Shown here piece by piece: positions 38,266-47,772 of a stretch of DNA of 64,000 nucleotides. This stretch comes from Marinobacter piscis. GTDB lineage: Bacteria > Pseudomonadota > Gammaproteobacteria > Pseudomonadales > Oleiphilaceae. Location of the stretch: contig NZ_VCGX01000001.1 of assembly GCF_007671655.1 (NCBI RefSeq), positions 62,001 through 126,000 on the forward strand, given 5' to 3'. The notes under the pieces were generated by a model that was given only the letters and a program-made list of their open reading frames with translations, searched no databases and had not been told where the DNA came from. Made by a program: the position numbers and the translations under genes. Every line of letters begins with the position of its first letter. Position 1 is the first letter of the stretch.

Positions 38266-39477
38266 ATGCGTCGTGTAGTTATCACCGGCATGGGGATTGT
38301 CTCCAGCCTCGGCACCAACCAGAAAGAAGTCACCCGCTCCCTGAAGGAGTCCATACCCGGCATAGGTTTCAGCCAGGAAGCCAAGGACAACGGCCTGCGC
38401 AGCCATATATGCGGCCAGATCGACCTGGACCTTCCGGAGCTGATCAATCGCAAACTGTTGCGTTTTATGTCTCCTGCAGCTGCTTATTCATACTTGGCAG
38501 CGTGTGAGGCCATTGAACAGGCAGGCCTCAGTAAGGAACACCTGACAGCCAACAGCACAGGGTGTGTCTTCGGTACCGGCGGCGCCTCAACGGTGCAGCT
38601 GCTGGATGCTATTGATACTCACCGTGACCGGGGCATTCGCCGGGTTGGCCCCTACCGGGTACCCCGCACTATGGGCAGCGCCATTAACGCGTCCATCTCC
38701 ACCGCTTTTGGCATTACCGGCATCAACTATGGCATCACGTCAGCATGCGCAACCAGTGCCCACACCATTGGCCACGCTGCAGACCAGATCGCACTTGGTC
38801 GCCAGGATGTGATGCTGGCCGGCGGCGGCGAAGACATCCACTGGACACTGAGCCTTATGTTCGACGCCATGGGTGCGCTTTCAACCAAGTACAACGACAC
38901 GCCGGGCGTGGCTTCACGCACCTACGACAAAGACCGGGATGGCTTTGTTATCTCCGGCGGCGGTGGCACTGTGGTTCTGGAAGCGCTTGAGCACGCAGAA
39001 GCCCGGGGCGCCGATATTATTGCCGAAGTGGTCGGTTTTGGTGCGACGTCCGACGGCGCAGACATGGTGGCGCCCAGCGGTGAAGGTGCGGTTCGTTGCA
39101 TGCAGCAGGCCATGAAGAACCTTGATGGCGAAATCAGCTACATCAACACCCACGGCACCAGCACGCCTGCTGGTGATATTACTGAGCTTGAAGCCCTGAA
39201 ACAGACCTTTGGTGACAAGATTCCGCCACTGAGCTCCACCAAACCCCTGTGCGGTCATGCCCTGGGTGCTGCCGGTGTCCATGAGGCTGTGTACAGCCTG
39301 ATCATGCAGCGGGAGGGCTTTATTGCACCCTCAGCCAACATCCAGAACCTGGACGAAGGCGCTGAGGGTTACCCGATTGTCCGCTCACGCCAGGATAACC
39401 AGAACCTTGACCTTGTTATGAGTAACAGTTTCGGTTTTGGCGGCACCAACGCCACGCTGGTGTTCAAAAAGCACTGA
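38266..39477 (+). CDS. fabB: 3-oxoacyl-ACP synthase I
   Basis: A 403-residue condensing enzyme extending cis-unsaturated acyl-ACPs. The Cys-His-His triad is visible: [10 protein letters not shown] (Cys near 163), [12 protein letters not shown] (His near 298) and [12 protein letters not shown] (His near 333). It is the partner of fabA upstream. The gene ends 2 bases before the convergent araC-type gene; GATTCT-AGG-AGAATC spans both stops. Confidence 0.97.
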   Translation: MRRVVITGMGIVSSLGTNQKEVTRSLKESIPGIGFSQEAKDNGLRSHICGQIDLDLPELINRKLLRFMSPAAAYSYLAACEAIEQAGLSKEHLTANSTGCVFGTGGASTVQLLDAIDTHRDRGIRRVGPYRVPRTMGSAINASISTAFGITGINYGITSACATSAHTIGHAADQIALGRQDVMLAGGGEDIHWTLSLMFDAMGALSTKYNDTPGVASRTYDKDRDGFVISGGGGTVVLEALEHAEARGADIIAEVVGFGATSDGADMVAPSGEGAVRCMQQAMKNLDGEISYINTHGTSTPAGDITELEALKQTFGDKIPPLSSTKPLCGHALGAAGVHEAVYSLIMQREGFIAPSANIQNLDEGAEGYPIVRSRQDNQNLDLVMSNSFGFGGTNATLVFKKH

Positions 39478-39479
39478 TT

Positions 39480-39836
39480 CTAGGAGAATCGTGCAGAGCG
39501 ATATTCAGCCGGCGAAGTGCCCATCCAGCGCTTGAACGCCCGGCTGAATGCGCTTAACTCTGAAAAACCAAGCTGCTCGGCAATTTCCACCAGCGGCTTG
39601 CTTTTGTCCTGCATGTAAGTCAGCGCTTGTTTTCGACGCACATCTTCCAGCAGCCGGGCAAAGGTCAACCCTTCCCGTTTCAGTTTTTTGTGAAGCGTGT
39701 ACCGGCTCATGTGTAACTGGGCTGCAACCACTTCAACACCCACCTTGCCCCGGGCAAGCTGAATGCTGATCAGCGTACTTACCTTGTTACTTAATGAAAC
39801 CCGCACCACCTCTGGATTCAGAGGCTCTGACGCCAT
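39480..39836 (-). CDS. Minimal AraC-family DNA-binding protein
   Basis: Only 118 residues, consisting almost wholly of the two helix-turn-helix units of the AraC/XylS family: GVEVVAAQLHMSRYTLHKKL (first) and PLVEIAEQLGFSELSAFSRAFKRWMGTSP (second). The usual 150-200-residue sensor domain is missing, and no remnant is visible upstream, where about 160 bases separate it from trhP. It is either a stand-alone regulator like SoxS/MarA or a relic of a longer gene. Targets unknown. Confidence 0.85.
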   Translation of the reverse strand: MASEPLNPEVVRVSLSNKVSTLISIQLARGKVGVEVVAAQLHMSRYTLHKKLKREGLTFARLLEDVRRKQALTYMQDKSKPLVEIAEQLGFSELSAFSRAFKRWMGTSPAEYRSARFS

Positions 39837-39994
39837 TCTTTATTCCTCCTGACTCAAAATACCGACCACTCACTTTCAGCCTACAGCGTACACGTGTTAG
39901 CTGAAACGAATCAATTATACGTTTGAGCAGGATCAAGGGAAAGTACAGCCGCCTGCGGCAGAATAGCCCGTCACTGATTTATCCCGGAGCCCAC

Positions 39995-41314
39995 ATGAAC
40001 ATCCCGGAATTACTGGCGCCTGCCGGTACCCCAAAACACCTTGAAACAGCCTTTGCCTACGGTGCCGATGCCGTCTATGCCGGCCAGCCACGCTACTCGC
40101 TGCGAGTGCGCAACAACAGCTTCAAGGATGCGGCAGCCATAGGCGCCGGCATCCAGCGTGCCCACGAACTGGGCAAACAGTTTTATCTGGTCTCAAATAT
40201 CGCCCCCCATAACGACAAGGTGCGCTCCTATCTGCGGGACCTGGCCCCCATACTGGAGCACAAGCCGGATGCACTGATCATGTCAGACCCGGGCCTGATT
40301 ATGCTGGTAAAAGAACAGTGGCCGGACCAGCCGATTCACTTGTCTGTGCAGGCCAATGCCGTGAACTGGGCGACCGTTGAGTTCTGGCGTCGCCAGGGCA
40401 TCAGCCGGGTTATCCTCTCCCGGGAGCTTGCCCTTGGTGAGATCCGCGATATTCGGGAGCGAGTGCCGCAAATGGAGCTGGAGGTATTTGTTCACGGCGC
40501 CCTGTGCATGGCTTATTCCGGGCGTTGCCTGCTTTCTGGCTATATGAACCACAGGGATGCCAACCAGGGCGCCTGTACCAACGCCTGCCGCTGGAACTAT
40601 AAAGAAGTGCAGCACACCCATGATCAGACCGGCGACCTGATTGCCTCCTCTGCCGCCAGTGATGTCCGGAATGCCGAGCCCAAAGAGATTCTGCTGGAAG
40701 AACCCAACCGCCCCGGCAGCTTTATTCCCGCATACGAAGATGAGCACGGCACTTACATCATGAACTCCCGGGATCTTCGGGCAGTGCAGCATGTTGCGGA
40801 ACTGGCTGCCATGGGTGTTCACTCCCTGAAAATAGAGGGACGCACCAAAAGCACCTACTACGTTGCCCGCACGACGCAAGTCTACCGCCACGCTATTGAC
40901 CAGGCAGTCCAGGGAAAGCCGTTCGACATGAACCTGATGAATCAACTGGAGGCGCTGTCCAACCGGGGCTACACCGAAGGTTTCCTGCGCCGGCACCTGC
41001 CGCAGGAATATCAGACCTATGAAAAAGGCTCTTCGTACCTGGGAACCCAGCAGGTCGTTGGCACCGTTATGGATGCAGACGATCAGTGGCTCACCATCGA
41101 TGTCAAAAACAGATTTTCTCCGAACGACCCTCTGGAGCTGATCACACCAGCGGGTAACCTGCAGTTTTCGGCTCCGGTTATGGAAAACCGCAAGGGTGTT
41201 GCCATGAGTCATGCACCTGGCAGCGGCCATATTGTGCGTATACCCCGTCCCCCACACATGCCGGAGGCTTTAAGTCACAGCTTCCTGACCCGGATCCTGC
41301 CGCCCCGGCCCTGA
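39995..41314 (+). CDS. trhP: tRNA U34 5-hydroxylation protein TrhP (YegQ), U32 family
   Basis: A 439-residue member of the U32 family that, with prephenate, hydroxylates U34 of tRNAs on the way to cmo5U. The conserved cysteine block FVHGALCMAYSGRCLLSGY, followed by GACTNACRWNY, binds an Fe-S cluster. NSRDLRAVQH and LKIEGRTKSTYYVA are family motifs. ATG at 39995 follows CGGAGCCCAC and begins MNIPELLAPAG; the longer frame has no ribosome site. Confidence 0.93.
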   Translation: MNIPELLAPAGTPKHLETAFAYGADAVYAGQPRYSLRVRNNSFKDAAAIGAGIQRAHELGKQFYLVSNIAPHNDKVRSYLRDLAPILEHKPDALIMSDPGLIMLVKEQWPDQPIHLSVQANAVNWATVEFWRRQGISRVILSRELALGEIRDIRERVPQMELEVFVHGALCMAYSGRCLLSGYMNHRDANQGACTNACRWNYKEVQHTHDQTGDLIASSAASDVRNAEPKEILLEEPNRPGSFIPAYEDEHGTYIMNSRDLRAVQHVAELAAMGVHSLKIEGRTKSTYYVARTTQVYRHAIDQAVQGKPFDMNLMNQLEALSNRGYTEGFLRRHLPQEYQTYEKGSSYLGTQQVVGTVMDADDQWLTIDVKNRFSPNDPLELITPAGNLQFSAPVMENRKGVAMSHAPGSGHIVRIPRPPHMPEALSHSFLTRILPPRP

Positions 41315-41347
41315 ACCGGCTCCGTATAAACTCATACAACCCTCATT

Positions 41348-41380
41348 TACATGCGCCAGCCTTCGCCTCTGGCGCATGTA
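41348..41380. terminator. Hairpin between trhP and the suf promoter
   Basis: A perfect 12-bp stem (TACATGCGCCAG / CTGGCGCATGTA) with a 9-base loop, 33 bases after the trhP stop. Only TT follows, so termination is inferred from stem strength and from the independent promoter immediately beyond. Confidence 0.6.
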
Positions 41381-41410
41381 TTACGGTATAATTTACTTTC
41401 CTTCCTTTTA

Positions 41411-41443
41411 ATACCTGACTAATTTACTCTGGTATTGTATAAT
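41411..41443 (+). promoter_or_regulatory. IscR type-1 operator and promoter of the suf operon
   Basis: The 25-mer at 41411-41435 (ATACCTGACT...CTCTGGTAT) matches the E. coli IscR type-1 consensus ATASYYGACTRwwwYAGTCRRSTAT at 23 of 25 positions. It covers the -35 region (CTGACT) and spacer of a promoter whose -10 is a perfect TATAAT at 41438-41443. [2Fe-2S]-IscR would therefore repress suf. sufB starts 100 bases downstream. iscR itself is not in the window. Confidence 0.85.
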
Positions 41444-41542
41444 CGAAAACCAGAAGCAACAGATCAGCCCCGCAACCGGCACAGGTTGCAGGCAAAACCA
41501 TAGGGCCTGAGGGCCCGCAAGAGAGAATACGGAGCGACGATC

Positions 41543-42991
41543 ATGGCGACCACCGATCAAGAGGTGACCGAACTGATCAAACGGGAATACGAACACGGTT
41601 TCGTGACAGATATCGAAGCACACTCGTTCGAGCCCGGTTTGAATGAAGATGTTATCGCCCGCCTTTCTGCTATCAAGAAAGAGCCGGAGTTTATGCTTGA
41701 ATGGCGTCTCAACGCCTATCGTCGCTGGCTTGAAATGGAAGAGCCAGACTGGGCGCATCTGGGCTATGACAAAATCGACTACAACTCGATTTCCTATTAC
41801 TCAGCCCCCAAACGCAAAGAAGACATGCCCCAGAGCCTCGACGAGGTAGACCCCGAGCTCCTGAGAACTTACGAAAAGCTGGGCATTCCACTCCACGAGC
41901 GGGAAATGCTGGCCGGCGTTGCAGTAGACGCAGTGTTTGATTCTGTTTCCGTCGCCACGACGTTCAAGGAACCTCTGGCGAAAGCCGGTGTTATTTTCTG
42001 CTCGATTTCAGAAGCAATACGCGACTACCCGGAACTGGTCCAGAAATATCTCGGCAGTGTTGTTCCACACACGGACAACTTCTTTGCCGGTCTTAACTCT
42101 GCAGTGTTCTCGGACGGAACATTTGTGTATGTGCCCAAGGGCGTTCGTTGCCCCATGGAGCTTTCCACCTACTTCCGCATTAACGCTGCCAACACCGGGC
42201 AGTTTGAGCGCACTCTGATCATTGCCGATGAAGGCAGCCACGTCAGCTATCTGGAAGGCTGTACGGCACCCATGCGTGACGAAAACCAGCTGCACGCAGC
42301 GGTAGTAGAACTGATCGCCCTGGACGATGCCGAGATCAAGTACTCAACGGTGCAGAACTGGTACCCGGGCGACGAGCACGGCAAAGGCGGTATTTTCAAC
42401 TTTGTTACCAAGCGCGGCGCGTGCATGGGCAAGAACTCCAAAATCTCCTGGACTCAGGTTGAAACCGGCTCTGCCGTTACCTGGAAGTACCCGAGCTGCA
42501 TCCTGCGTGGTGAGAACAGCGTGGGCGAGTTCTACTCAGTCGCGCTTACTCACAACTATCAGCAGGCCGACACAGGCACCAAAATGATCCATCTGGGTAA
42601 AAACACATCCAGCACGATCATTTCAAAAGGTATCTCTGCTGGCAGAAGCTCCAACGTGTATCGCGGTCTGGTCAAGTTCGGGCCCCGGGCAGAAGGTGCG
42701 CGCAACTTTACCGAGTGTGACTCACTGCTGATCGGCGACCGTTGCGGTGCCCACACGTTCCCGTACATCGAAAGCCTGAACAAATCCGCCGTTGTGGAAC
42801 ACGAAGCCACCACGTCTAAAGTCAGCGACGAGCAGATGTTCCTCTGCCGCCAGCGTGGCATAGACCCGGAGCGAGCTGTTTCCATGATCGTGAACGGTTT
42901 CTGTAAGGAAGTGTTCAAGGAGCTGCCCATGGAGTTTGCTGTGGAAGCAGGCAAGCTTCTGGAAGTAAGCCTTGAAGGCTCAGTCGGTTAA
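41543..42991 (+). CDS. sufB: SufB, Fe-S cluster scaffold subunit
   Basis: A 482-residue beta-helical scaffold on which new Fe-S clusters form within SufBC2D. The conserved cysteine stretch [20 protein letters not shown] and the C-terminal [21 protein letters not shown] are present; the second provides the proposed Cys/Glu cluster ligands. GGAGCGACGATC precedes the ATG. First gene of sufBCDSATE. Confidence 0.97.
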   Translation: MATTDQEVTELIKREYEHGFVTDIEAHSFEPGLNEDVIARLSAIKKEPEFMLEWRLNAYRRWLEMEEPDWAHLGYDKIDYNSISYYSAPKRKEDMPQSLDEVDPELLRTYEKLGIPLHEREMLAGVAVDAVFDSVSVATTFKEPLAKAGVIFCSISEAIRDYPELVQKYLGSVVPHTDNFFAGLNSAVFSDGTFVYVPKGVRCPMELSTYFRINAANTGQFERTLIIADEGSHVSYLEGCTAPMRDENQLHAAVVELIALDDAEIKYSTVQNWYPGDEHGKGGIFNFVTKRGACMGKNSKISWTQVETGSAVTWKYPSCILRGENSVGEFYSVALTHNYQQADTGTKMIHLGKNTSSTIISKGISAGRSSNVYRGLVKFGPRAEGARNFTECDSLLIGDRCGAHTFPYIESLNKSAVVEHEATTSKVSDEQMFLCRQRGIDPERAVSMIVNGFCKEVFKELPMEFAVEAGKLLEVSLEGSVG

Positions 42992-43029
42992 GTTCATAAA
43001 ATTTTCAGATTACAGAGAGAAGCCTACAC

Positions 43030-43806
43030 ATGCTGAGTATCAAAAACCTGCACGCATCCGTTGAGGGCAACGAAATCCTCAAGGGCATCGACCTGGAGGT
43101 AAAAGCGGGTGAAGTACACGCCATTATGGGACCCAACGGCTCGGGTAAAAGTACCCTTGCCCAGGTGCTCGCAGGCAACGATACCTTTGAAGTAACCGCC
43201 GGCGAAGTCATCTTCAGTGGTGACGATCTGCTGGAAAAAAAGACCGAAGACCGTGCCCGCGATGGCGTGTTCCTGGCCTTTCAGTATCCGGTAGAAATCC
43301 CGGGCGTCAGTAACATGCAGTTCATGCGCACAGCCGTGAACGCCTTGCGCCATCACCGGGGCGAGCCGGAAATGAACGCAGCAGAGTTCATGAAGCTGGC
43401 ACGCGAGGTTTCAAAGCAGGTAGACCTGGACCCCGCATTTCTCAAGCGCGGTGTTAACGAAGGTTTTTCCGGCGGTGAAAAGAAGCGTAACGAAATCATG
43501 CAGGCTCTGATGCTGCAACCGAGCCTGGCCATTCTGGATGAGACCGACTCCGGGCTGGATATCGACGCACTCAAGGTTGTATCCGACGGGGTGAATGCGC
43601 TGCGCTCTGAAGACCGCGCCATTCTGATGGTGACCCACTATCAGCGCCTTCTTGACCACATTGTTCCTGACTTTGTACACGTTCTGGCGGATGGCAAGAT
43701 TGTAAAATCCGGTGGTCGCGAACTGGCTCTGGAACTGGAAGAGCGTGGCTATAGCTGGCTGGGCATTGCAGAAGACGAAGCCACTGAAGCCAGCTCAGCC
43801 AATTAA
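43030..43806 (+). CDS. sufC: SufC, ATPase of the Fe-S assembly complex
   Basis: A 258-residue ABC-type ATPase. Walker A is MGPNGSGKSTL, the signature is FSGGEKKRNEI, and Walker B is LAILDETDSGLD. SufC drives the conformational change of SufB-SufD during cluster assembly. It starts 38 bases after sufB and is followed by sufD after 12 bases with AAGGAGGT between them. Confidence 0.97.
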   Translation: MLSIKNLHASVEGNEILKGIDLEVKAGEVHAIMGPNGSGKSTLAQVLAGNDTFEVTAGEVIFSGDDLLEKKTEDRARDGVFLAFQYPVEIPGVSNMQFMRTAVNALRHHRGEPEMNAAEFMKLAREVSKQVDLDPAFLKRGVNEGFSGGEKKRNEIMQALMLQPSLAILDETDSGLDIDALKVVSDGVNALRSEDRAILMVTHYQRLLDHIVPDFVHVLADGKIVKSGGRELALELEERGYSWLGIAEDEATEASSAN

Positions 43807-43818
43807 GGAGGTCGCGGA

Positions 43819-45105
43819 ATGAAACCAGCACCTACTCTTTCCACCGCGTTCCTGCAGCCGGCTGGCCAGGCACTGCCGGCACCCTTACTGGAGCTGCGTA
43901 AGCAGCGCGGTGCCGCCCTGGTAGACATGCCTCTGCCAACGCGGAAAACGGAAAACTGGAAATACTCCAGCAAGCGCCTGAAGCTTACTGAAGAGATGGC
44001 GATTTCGTTGCCGACGACCGGCAAGGCCGGCAGCGCACTGGCTGTTCCTGGCTACAAGGTAGTGTTCACCAACGGCGTGATGATTCCCGAAGCCAGCGAA
44101 TATCCGGACCTGGACGACATCAGTATCCAGCGCTTCGGCGAGCTATCCGAAGCCCAGGCCAGAGATCTGGCCGAGCGCCTGGACAGCACTCTGGACATGA
44201 AGACCGTGCAGTTTGCCGGTCTGAACACTGCCCGGTTTGAGGATGGGCTGGTCATTCGCCTGAATCCGAATGCTGTGCTTGACCAGCCTTTGTTTATTAT
44301 CAACGAAGTGACAGCCGACGCCAGTGGCTCTGCCTTTCCGCGCATTTATGTAGATGCCGGAGCCAACAGCCAGATCACCCTGGTTGAAGAGTATATTTCC
44401 AGCGGGCAGGAGCCGGTCATGGTGAATACTGTGACCGAGTTCACCCTGGCCGAAGGCGCTAACGTCACCAATATCCGCCTGTGCATGGACGGCGAAAACG
44501 TTCAGCACATTGGCGCAACCGGTGTGCGTCAGCAGCGCAACTCACGCTTTGAAAGCCACTGCATGGGCTTTGGTGGCCCTCTGCGCCGCCATGACCTGCA
44601 GGTCAGGCTCGAAGAGCAAGGCGCCGAGTGCAAGCTCAATGGCGTGGTGGTTACTCAGGGCACTCAACACTACGACAATCACACCACGATTGAGCATATT
44701 GCAGCCAATTGTGACAGTGAAGAGACCTACCGCAACATTGCCACGGATAAATCCCATGCAGTGTTTAACGGTCGGATTCATATTCACCAGGACGCCCAGA
44801 AGTCCAACGCGAATATGAACAACAAGAACCTGTTGCTCACAACCGGCGCAGAAATTGATACCAAGCCCGAGCTTGAAATCTACGCCGACGATGTAAAGTG
44901 TGCTCACGGTGCAACCATTGGACAACTCGACGAAGAGTCGCTGTTTTACCTGGTATCGCGAGGCATTCCCCGTCGTGAAGCGAACGTGCTTCTGACTATG
45001 GCATTTATCAATGAGCTGGTTGTCCAGATTCCGGTGGAAGCGGTAAGGGAAACCGTGCATACCCGTCTCAACCAGTTCTTTGATCAAGCATTCCAGGAGG
45101 TCTGA
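43819..45105 (+). CDS. sufD: SufD, Fe-S cluster assembly protein
   Basis: A 428-residue paralogue of SufB that completes the SufBC2D complex. Typical stretches are KTENWKYSS near residue 40 and DKSHAVFNGRIHIHQDAQKSNANMN, the family hallmark, near residue 310. The ribosome site GGAGGTCGCGG overlaps the end of sufC. The stop is 5 bases from the sufS start. Confidence 0.95.
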   Translation: MKPAPTLSTAFLQPAGQALPAPLLELRKQRGAALVDMPLPTRKTENWKYSSKRLKLTEEMAISLPTTGKAGSALAVPGYKVVFTNGVMIPEASEYPDLDDISIQRFGELSEAQARDLAERLDSTLDMKTVQFAGLNTARFEDGLVIRLNPNAVLDQPLFIINEVTADASGSAFPRIYVDAGANSQITLVEEYISSGQEPVMVNTVTEFTLAEGANVTNIRLCMDGENVQHIGATGVRQQRNSRFESHCMGFGGPLRRHDLQVRLEEQGAECKLNGVVVTQGTQHYDNHTTIEHIAANCDSEETYRNIATDKSHAVFNGRIHIHQDAQKSNANMNNKNLLLTTGAEIDTKPELEIYADDVKCAHGATIGQLDEESLFYLVSRGIPRREANVLLTMAFINELVVQIPVEAVRETVHTRLNQFFDQAFQEV

Positions 45106-45110
45106 CCGGT

Positions 45111-46364
45111 ATGAACGATCTGTCCGTGGCAAACACAGTTACCCAAAAGGCGTTCGATGTAGAAGCCGTACGCCGGGACTTCCCCATCCTGTCCCAACAG
45201 GTAAACGGAAAGCCACTGGTGTATCTGGACAATGGTGCGTCTGCCCAGAAACCCACCGCTGTTCTGGACGCCATGGACCGCTACTACCGGGAAATGCATT
45301 CCAACGTACACCGTGGCGCCCATACCCTGGGCGACCGGGCGACGACCGCATTTGAAGGGGCCAGGGAAACCGTTCGCCGCTTTCTGAATGCAGCCAGCAC
45401 CCGGGAAATCATCTGGACCCGGGGTACCACCGAGGCCATCAACCTGGTGGCCAATGGCCTGGCGCCACGCCTCAAGGCCGGGGACGAAATTCTGGTGAGC
45501 CATATGGAGCATCATGCCAACATCGTCCCCTGGCAGATGATCGCTGAGCGCACGGGCGCCAGGGTAGTCCCGGTCCAGATCACGCCCCAGGGCGAACTGG
45601 ATATGGACTCCTTCTACAGCCTGCTGAATGAACGCACCCGTATCCTGGCTATAAGCCATGTATCCAACGTACTGGGCACCATCAATCCGGTTGCCGAGCT
45701 GATAAAGCACGCAAAAGCGCGCGATATTATCACTCTGCTGGACGGTGCTCAGGCGGTACCTCACTTCCAGCCGGATATGCAGGCTCTGGATTGTGATTTC
45801 TATGTTTTCTCATCCCATAAGCTGTTCGGGCCTACCGGCATCGGCGTACTTTATGGAAAAGCAGCCCTGCTGGAGGAGATGCCTCCTTACCAGGGGGGCG
45901 GCGAGATGATTGAAAGAGTGACCTTCCAGCGTACGACCTGGAACACTCTCCCGTACAAGTTTGAGGCAGGCACACCGGCCATCGCCGAGGCCGTCGGCCT
46001 TGCAGCCGCACTTGATTACCTCGACAGCCTCGACAGGCCCGCGATGGAGTCTGCTGAAAACGCCTTAATGAAGCGTGCCGAGCAACTGGTTGAAACTGTG
46101 CCAGGCATGTCCATAATTGGTACTGCAGAGAACAAGGTGCCGGTTATGTCCTTTAAAATTGAGGGTTTGCACCCCAGTGATATAGGCACCCTGCTTGACC
46201 AGCAAGGCATCGCAATTCGGACAGGGCATCATTGCGCCATGCCGCTGATGGATTTCTACGGAGTTCCCGGTACAGCGCGGGCCTCCTTTGCGTTCTATAA
46301 TACACAGAGCGAGGTGGAGCAGTTGTTTGCCGCCTTGCTGAAAGTTCAGCGCCTGTTTGCCTGA
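45111..46364 (+). CDS. sufS: SufS, cysteine desulfurase
   Basis: A 417-residue PLP enzyme taking sulfur from cysteine. The PLP lysine lies in FYVFSSHKLFGPTGIG, and the active-site Cys in RTGHHCAMPLMDFYG near residue 368, the short-loop arrangement of group II desulfurases that need SufE. AGGAGGTC overlaps the end of sufD. The partner sufE is the last gene of the same operon. Confidence 0.96.
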   Translation: MNDLSVANTVTQKAFDVEAVRRDFPILSQQVNGKPLVYLDNGASAQKPTAVLDAMDRYYREMHSNVHRGAHTLGDRATTAFEGARETVRRFLNAASTREIIWTRGTTEAINLVANGLAPRLKAGDEILVSHMEHHANIVPWQMIAERTGARVVPVQITPQGELDMDSFYSLLNERTRILAISHVSNVLGTINPVAELIKHAKARDIITLLDGAQAVPHFQPDMQALDCDFYVFSSHKLFGPTGIGVLYGKAALLEEMPPYQGGGEMIERVTFQRTTWNTLPYKFEAGTPAIAEAVGLAAALDYLDSLDRPAMESAENALMKRAEQLVETVPGMSIIGTAENKVPVMSFKIEGLHPSDIGTLLDQQGIAIRTGHHCAMPLMDFYGVPGTARASFAFYNTQSEVEQLFAALLKVQRLFA

Positions 46365-46377
46365 TGGAGGAGACACC

Positions 46378-46731
46378 ATGACAACCGAAGTCTTCACGCC
46401 GACCGTAGGTGTCACCATGACACCAAGTGCCGTCAAGCACGTGCGTAAGCAACTCGACAAAGCATCCGGTGCCAAAGGCATTCGGCTGACGATCAAGAAA
46501 AGCGGATGCTCCGGCTTCAAGTACGAAACCCAGTGGGTTGATGAGGCCCTGGCGGACGATACAGTCTTCCACATTGATGGCGTTGATGTGTTCGTGAAAG
46601 AGGAACACCTGCCCCTGGTGAACGGAATCGAGATTGATTTTGTTACTGAGGGTGTGAATTCCATGTTCCAGTTCCGCAACCCGAACGCCACCGCCGAGTG
46701 CGGCTGTGGTGAGAGTTTTACAGTAAGCTGA
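46378..46731 (+). CDS. sufA: SufA, A-type Fe-S carrier
   Basis: A 117-residue HesB/IscA-type protein carrying clusters from the scaffold to apoproteins. The three cysteines are in KSGCSGFKYE and AECGCGESF. The ATG at 46378 follows GGAGGAGACACC. SufA versus ErpA cannot be separated by sequence alone, but the operon position favours SufA. Confidence 0.92.
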   Translation: MTTEVFTPTVGVTMTPSAVKHVRKQLDKASGAKGIRLTIKKSGCSGFKYETQWVDEALADDTVFHIDGVDVFVKEEHLPLVNGIEIDFVTEGVNSMFQFRNPNATAECGCGESFTVS

Positions 46732-46744
46732 GGTATAACCCGGT

Positions 46745-47287
46745 ATGCAAGAACGTGAAGTTGTCCTGACAAAGCGTGAGGTGGAAGCCCGCCTTGTTCC
46801 CAACGGAACAGAAGTCATGATTCCGGCCGACAGTTTTGTCACTATCACGCAATCACTGGGCGGATCCTTTACTGTTTCGGTCAACGGTAATCTGGCCCGC
46901 ATTGAAGGCCATAACGCTGACGCTCTGGGCAAAAAACCGCTGGAAAGCAGCTTTGAGACGCCGGAAGACGGCACCGTTAACGAAAACCAGGTGTGGGAAG
47001 CCATACGCAACTGCTACGATCCGGAGATCCCCGTTAACGTCGTAGACCTGGGGTTGATATACGAGTGCCGGATTGAACATGACACAGAAGACGGCAATCA
47101 TATTTTTATCCTGATGACGCTGACCGCTGCCGGATGTGGTATGGGACCAGTCATTACCGAGGATGTAAAAACCAAGGTTGAGCATGTACCCAACGTGGAC
47201 AAGGTAACAGTAGAGCTTACTTTTGATCCGCCATGGAACAGCGACATGCTGACAGACGAAGCTAGACTCGAACTGGGAATGTTTTAA
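46745..47287 (+). CDS. sufT: SufT, MIP18/DUF59-family Fe-S assembly factor
   Basis: A 180-residue protein with an N-terminal extension (about 1-80) followed by a DUF59 domain. The domain includes DPEIPVNVVDLGLIYECRIE and LTAAGCGMGPVI, containing the conserved reactive Cys. SufT helps mature Fe-S proteins when demand is high. Its stop is immediately followed by the sufE ATG. Confidence 0.93.
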   Translation: MQEREVVLTKREVEARLVPNGTEVMIPADSFVTITQSLGGSFTVSVNGNLARIEGHNADALGKKPLESSFETPEDGTVNENQVWEAIRNCYDPEIPVNVVDLGLIYECRIEHDTEDGNHIFILMTLTAAGCGMGPVITEDVKTKVEHVPNVDKVTVELTFDPPWNSDMLTDEARLELGMF

Positions 47288-47749
47288 ATGCCAGCCACAG
47301 AACAAGACTTTCTGAACAACCCTCTCGGAAAAAACCCGACTCTGGAAGACGTGCTCGACGGTTTCGAGTTTCTTGATGACTGGGAAGAGCGGTACGCGTT
47401 CATTATTGATCTGGGTAATCAGTTACCCGCCTTTCCGGATGATGCCCGCGTTGAAGAGAACTACGTTCACGGGTGCCAGAGTCAGGTGTGGCTGATTTCA
47501 CATTTTGATGAAGCCAGCGGCAAGCTTTATTTGCTGATTGATTCAGACGCAATGATCGTACGCGGGCTGGCTGCAATGATCCTGGTGGCACTCAATGGTA
47601 AAGCTCCACGTGACCTGCTGGCCACGGACATTGATGAACTGTTTGAGCGCCTGGATTTATTCCGCCACATCTCACCAACCCGCGGCAACGGGCTGCGCGC
47701 CATGGTCGGAAAGATCCGGGATATTGCGGCTGCTGAAACAGCAGCCTGA
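47288..47749 (+). CDS. sufE: SufE, sulfur acceptor for SufS
   Basis: A 153-residue protein that accepts persulfide sulfur from SufS and raises its activity. The active Cys is in YVHGCQSQVWL near residue 63. The start directly follows the sufT stop (TAAATG), indicating coupled translation. It ends the suf operon; no clear terminator was seen in the 23 bases before the convergent flgT. Confidence 0.95.
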   Translation: MPATEQDFLNNPLGKNPTLEDVLDGFEFLDDWEERYAFIIDLGNQLPAFPDDARVEENYVHGCQSQVWLISHFDEASGKLYLLIDSDAMIVRGLAAMILVALNGKAPRDLLATDIDELFERLDLFRHISPTRGNGLRAMVGKIRDIAAAETAA

Positions 47750-47772
47750 TTAATATACCGGGTTCCTGCAAG

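Noticed and set aside
40283..41257. Minus-strand open frame of 324 codons opposite trhP
   Set aside because: Shadow of the conserved trhP gene, with no ribosome site or domain.
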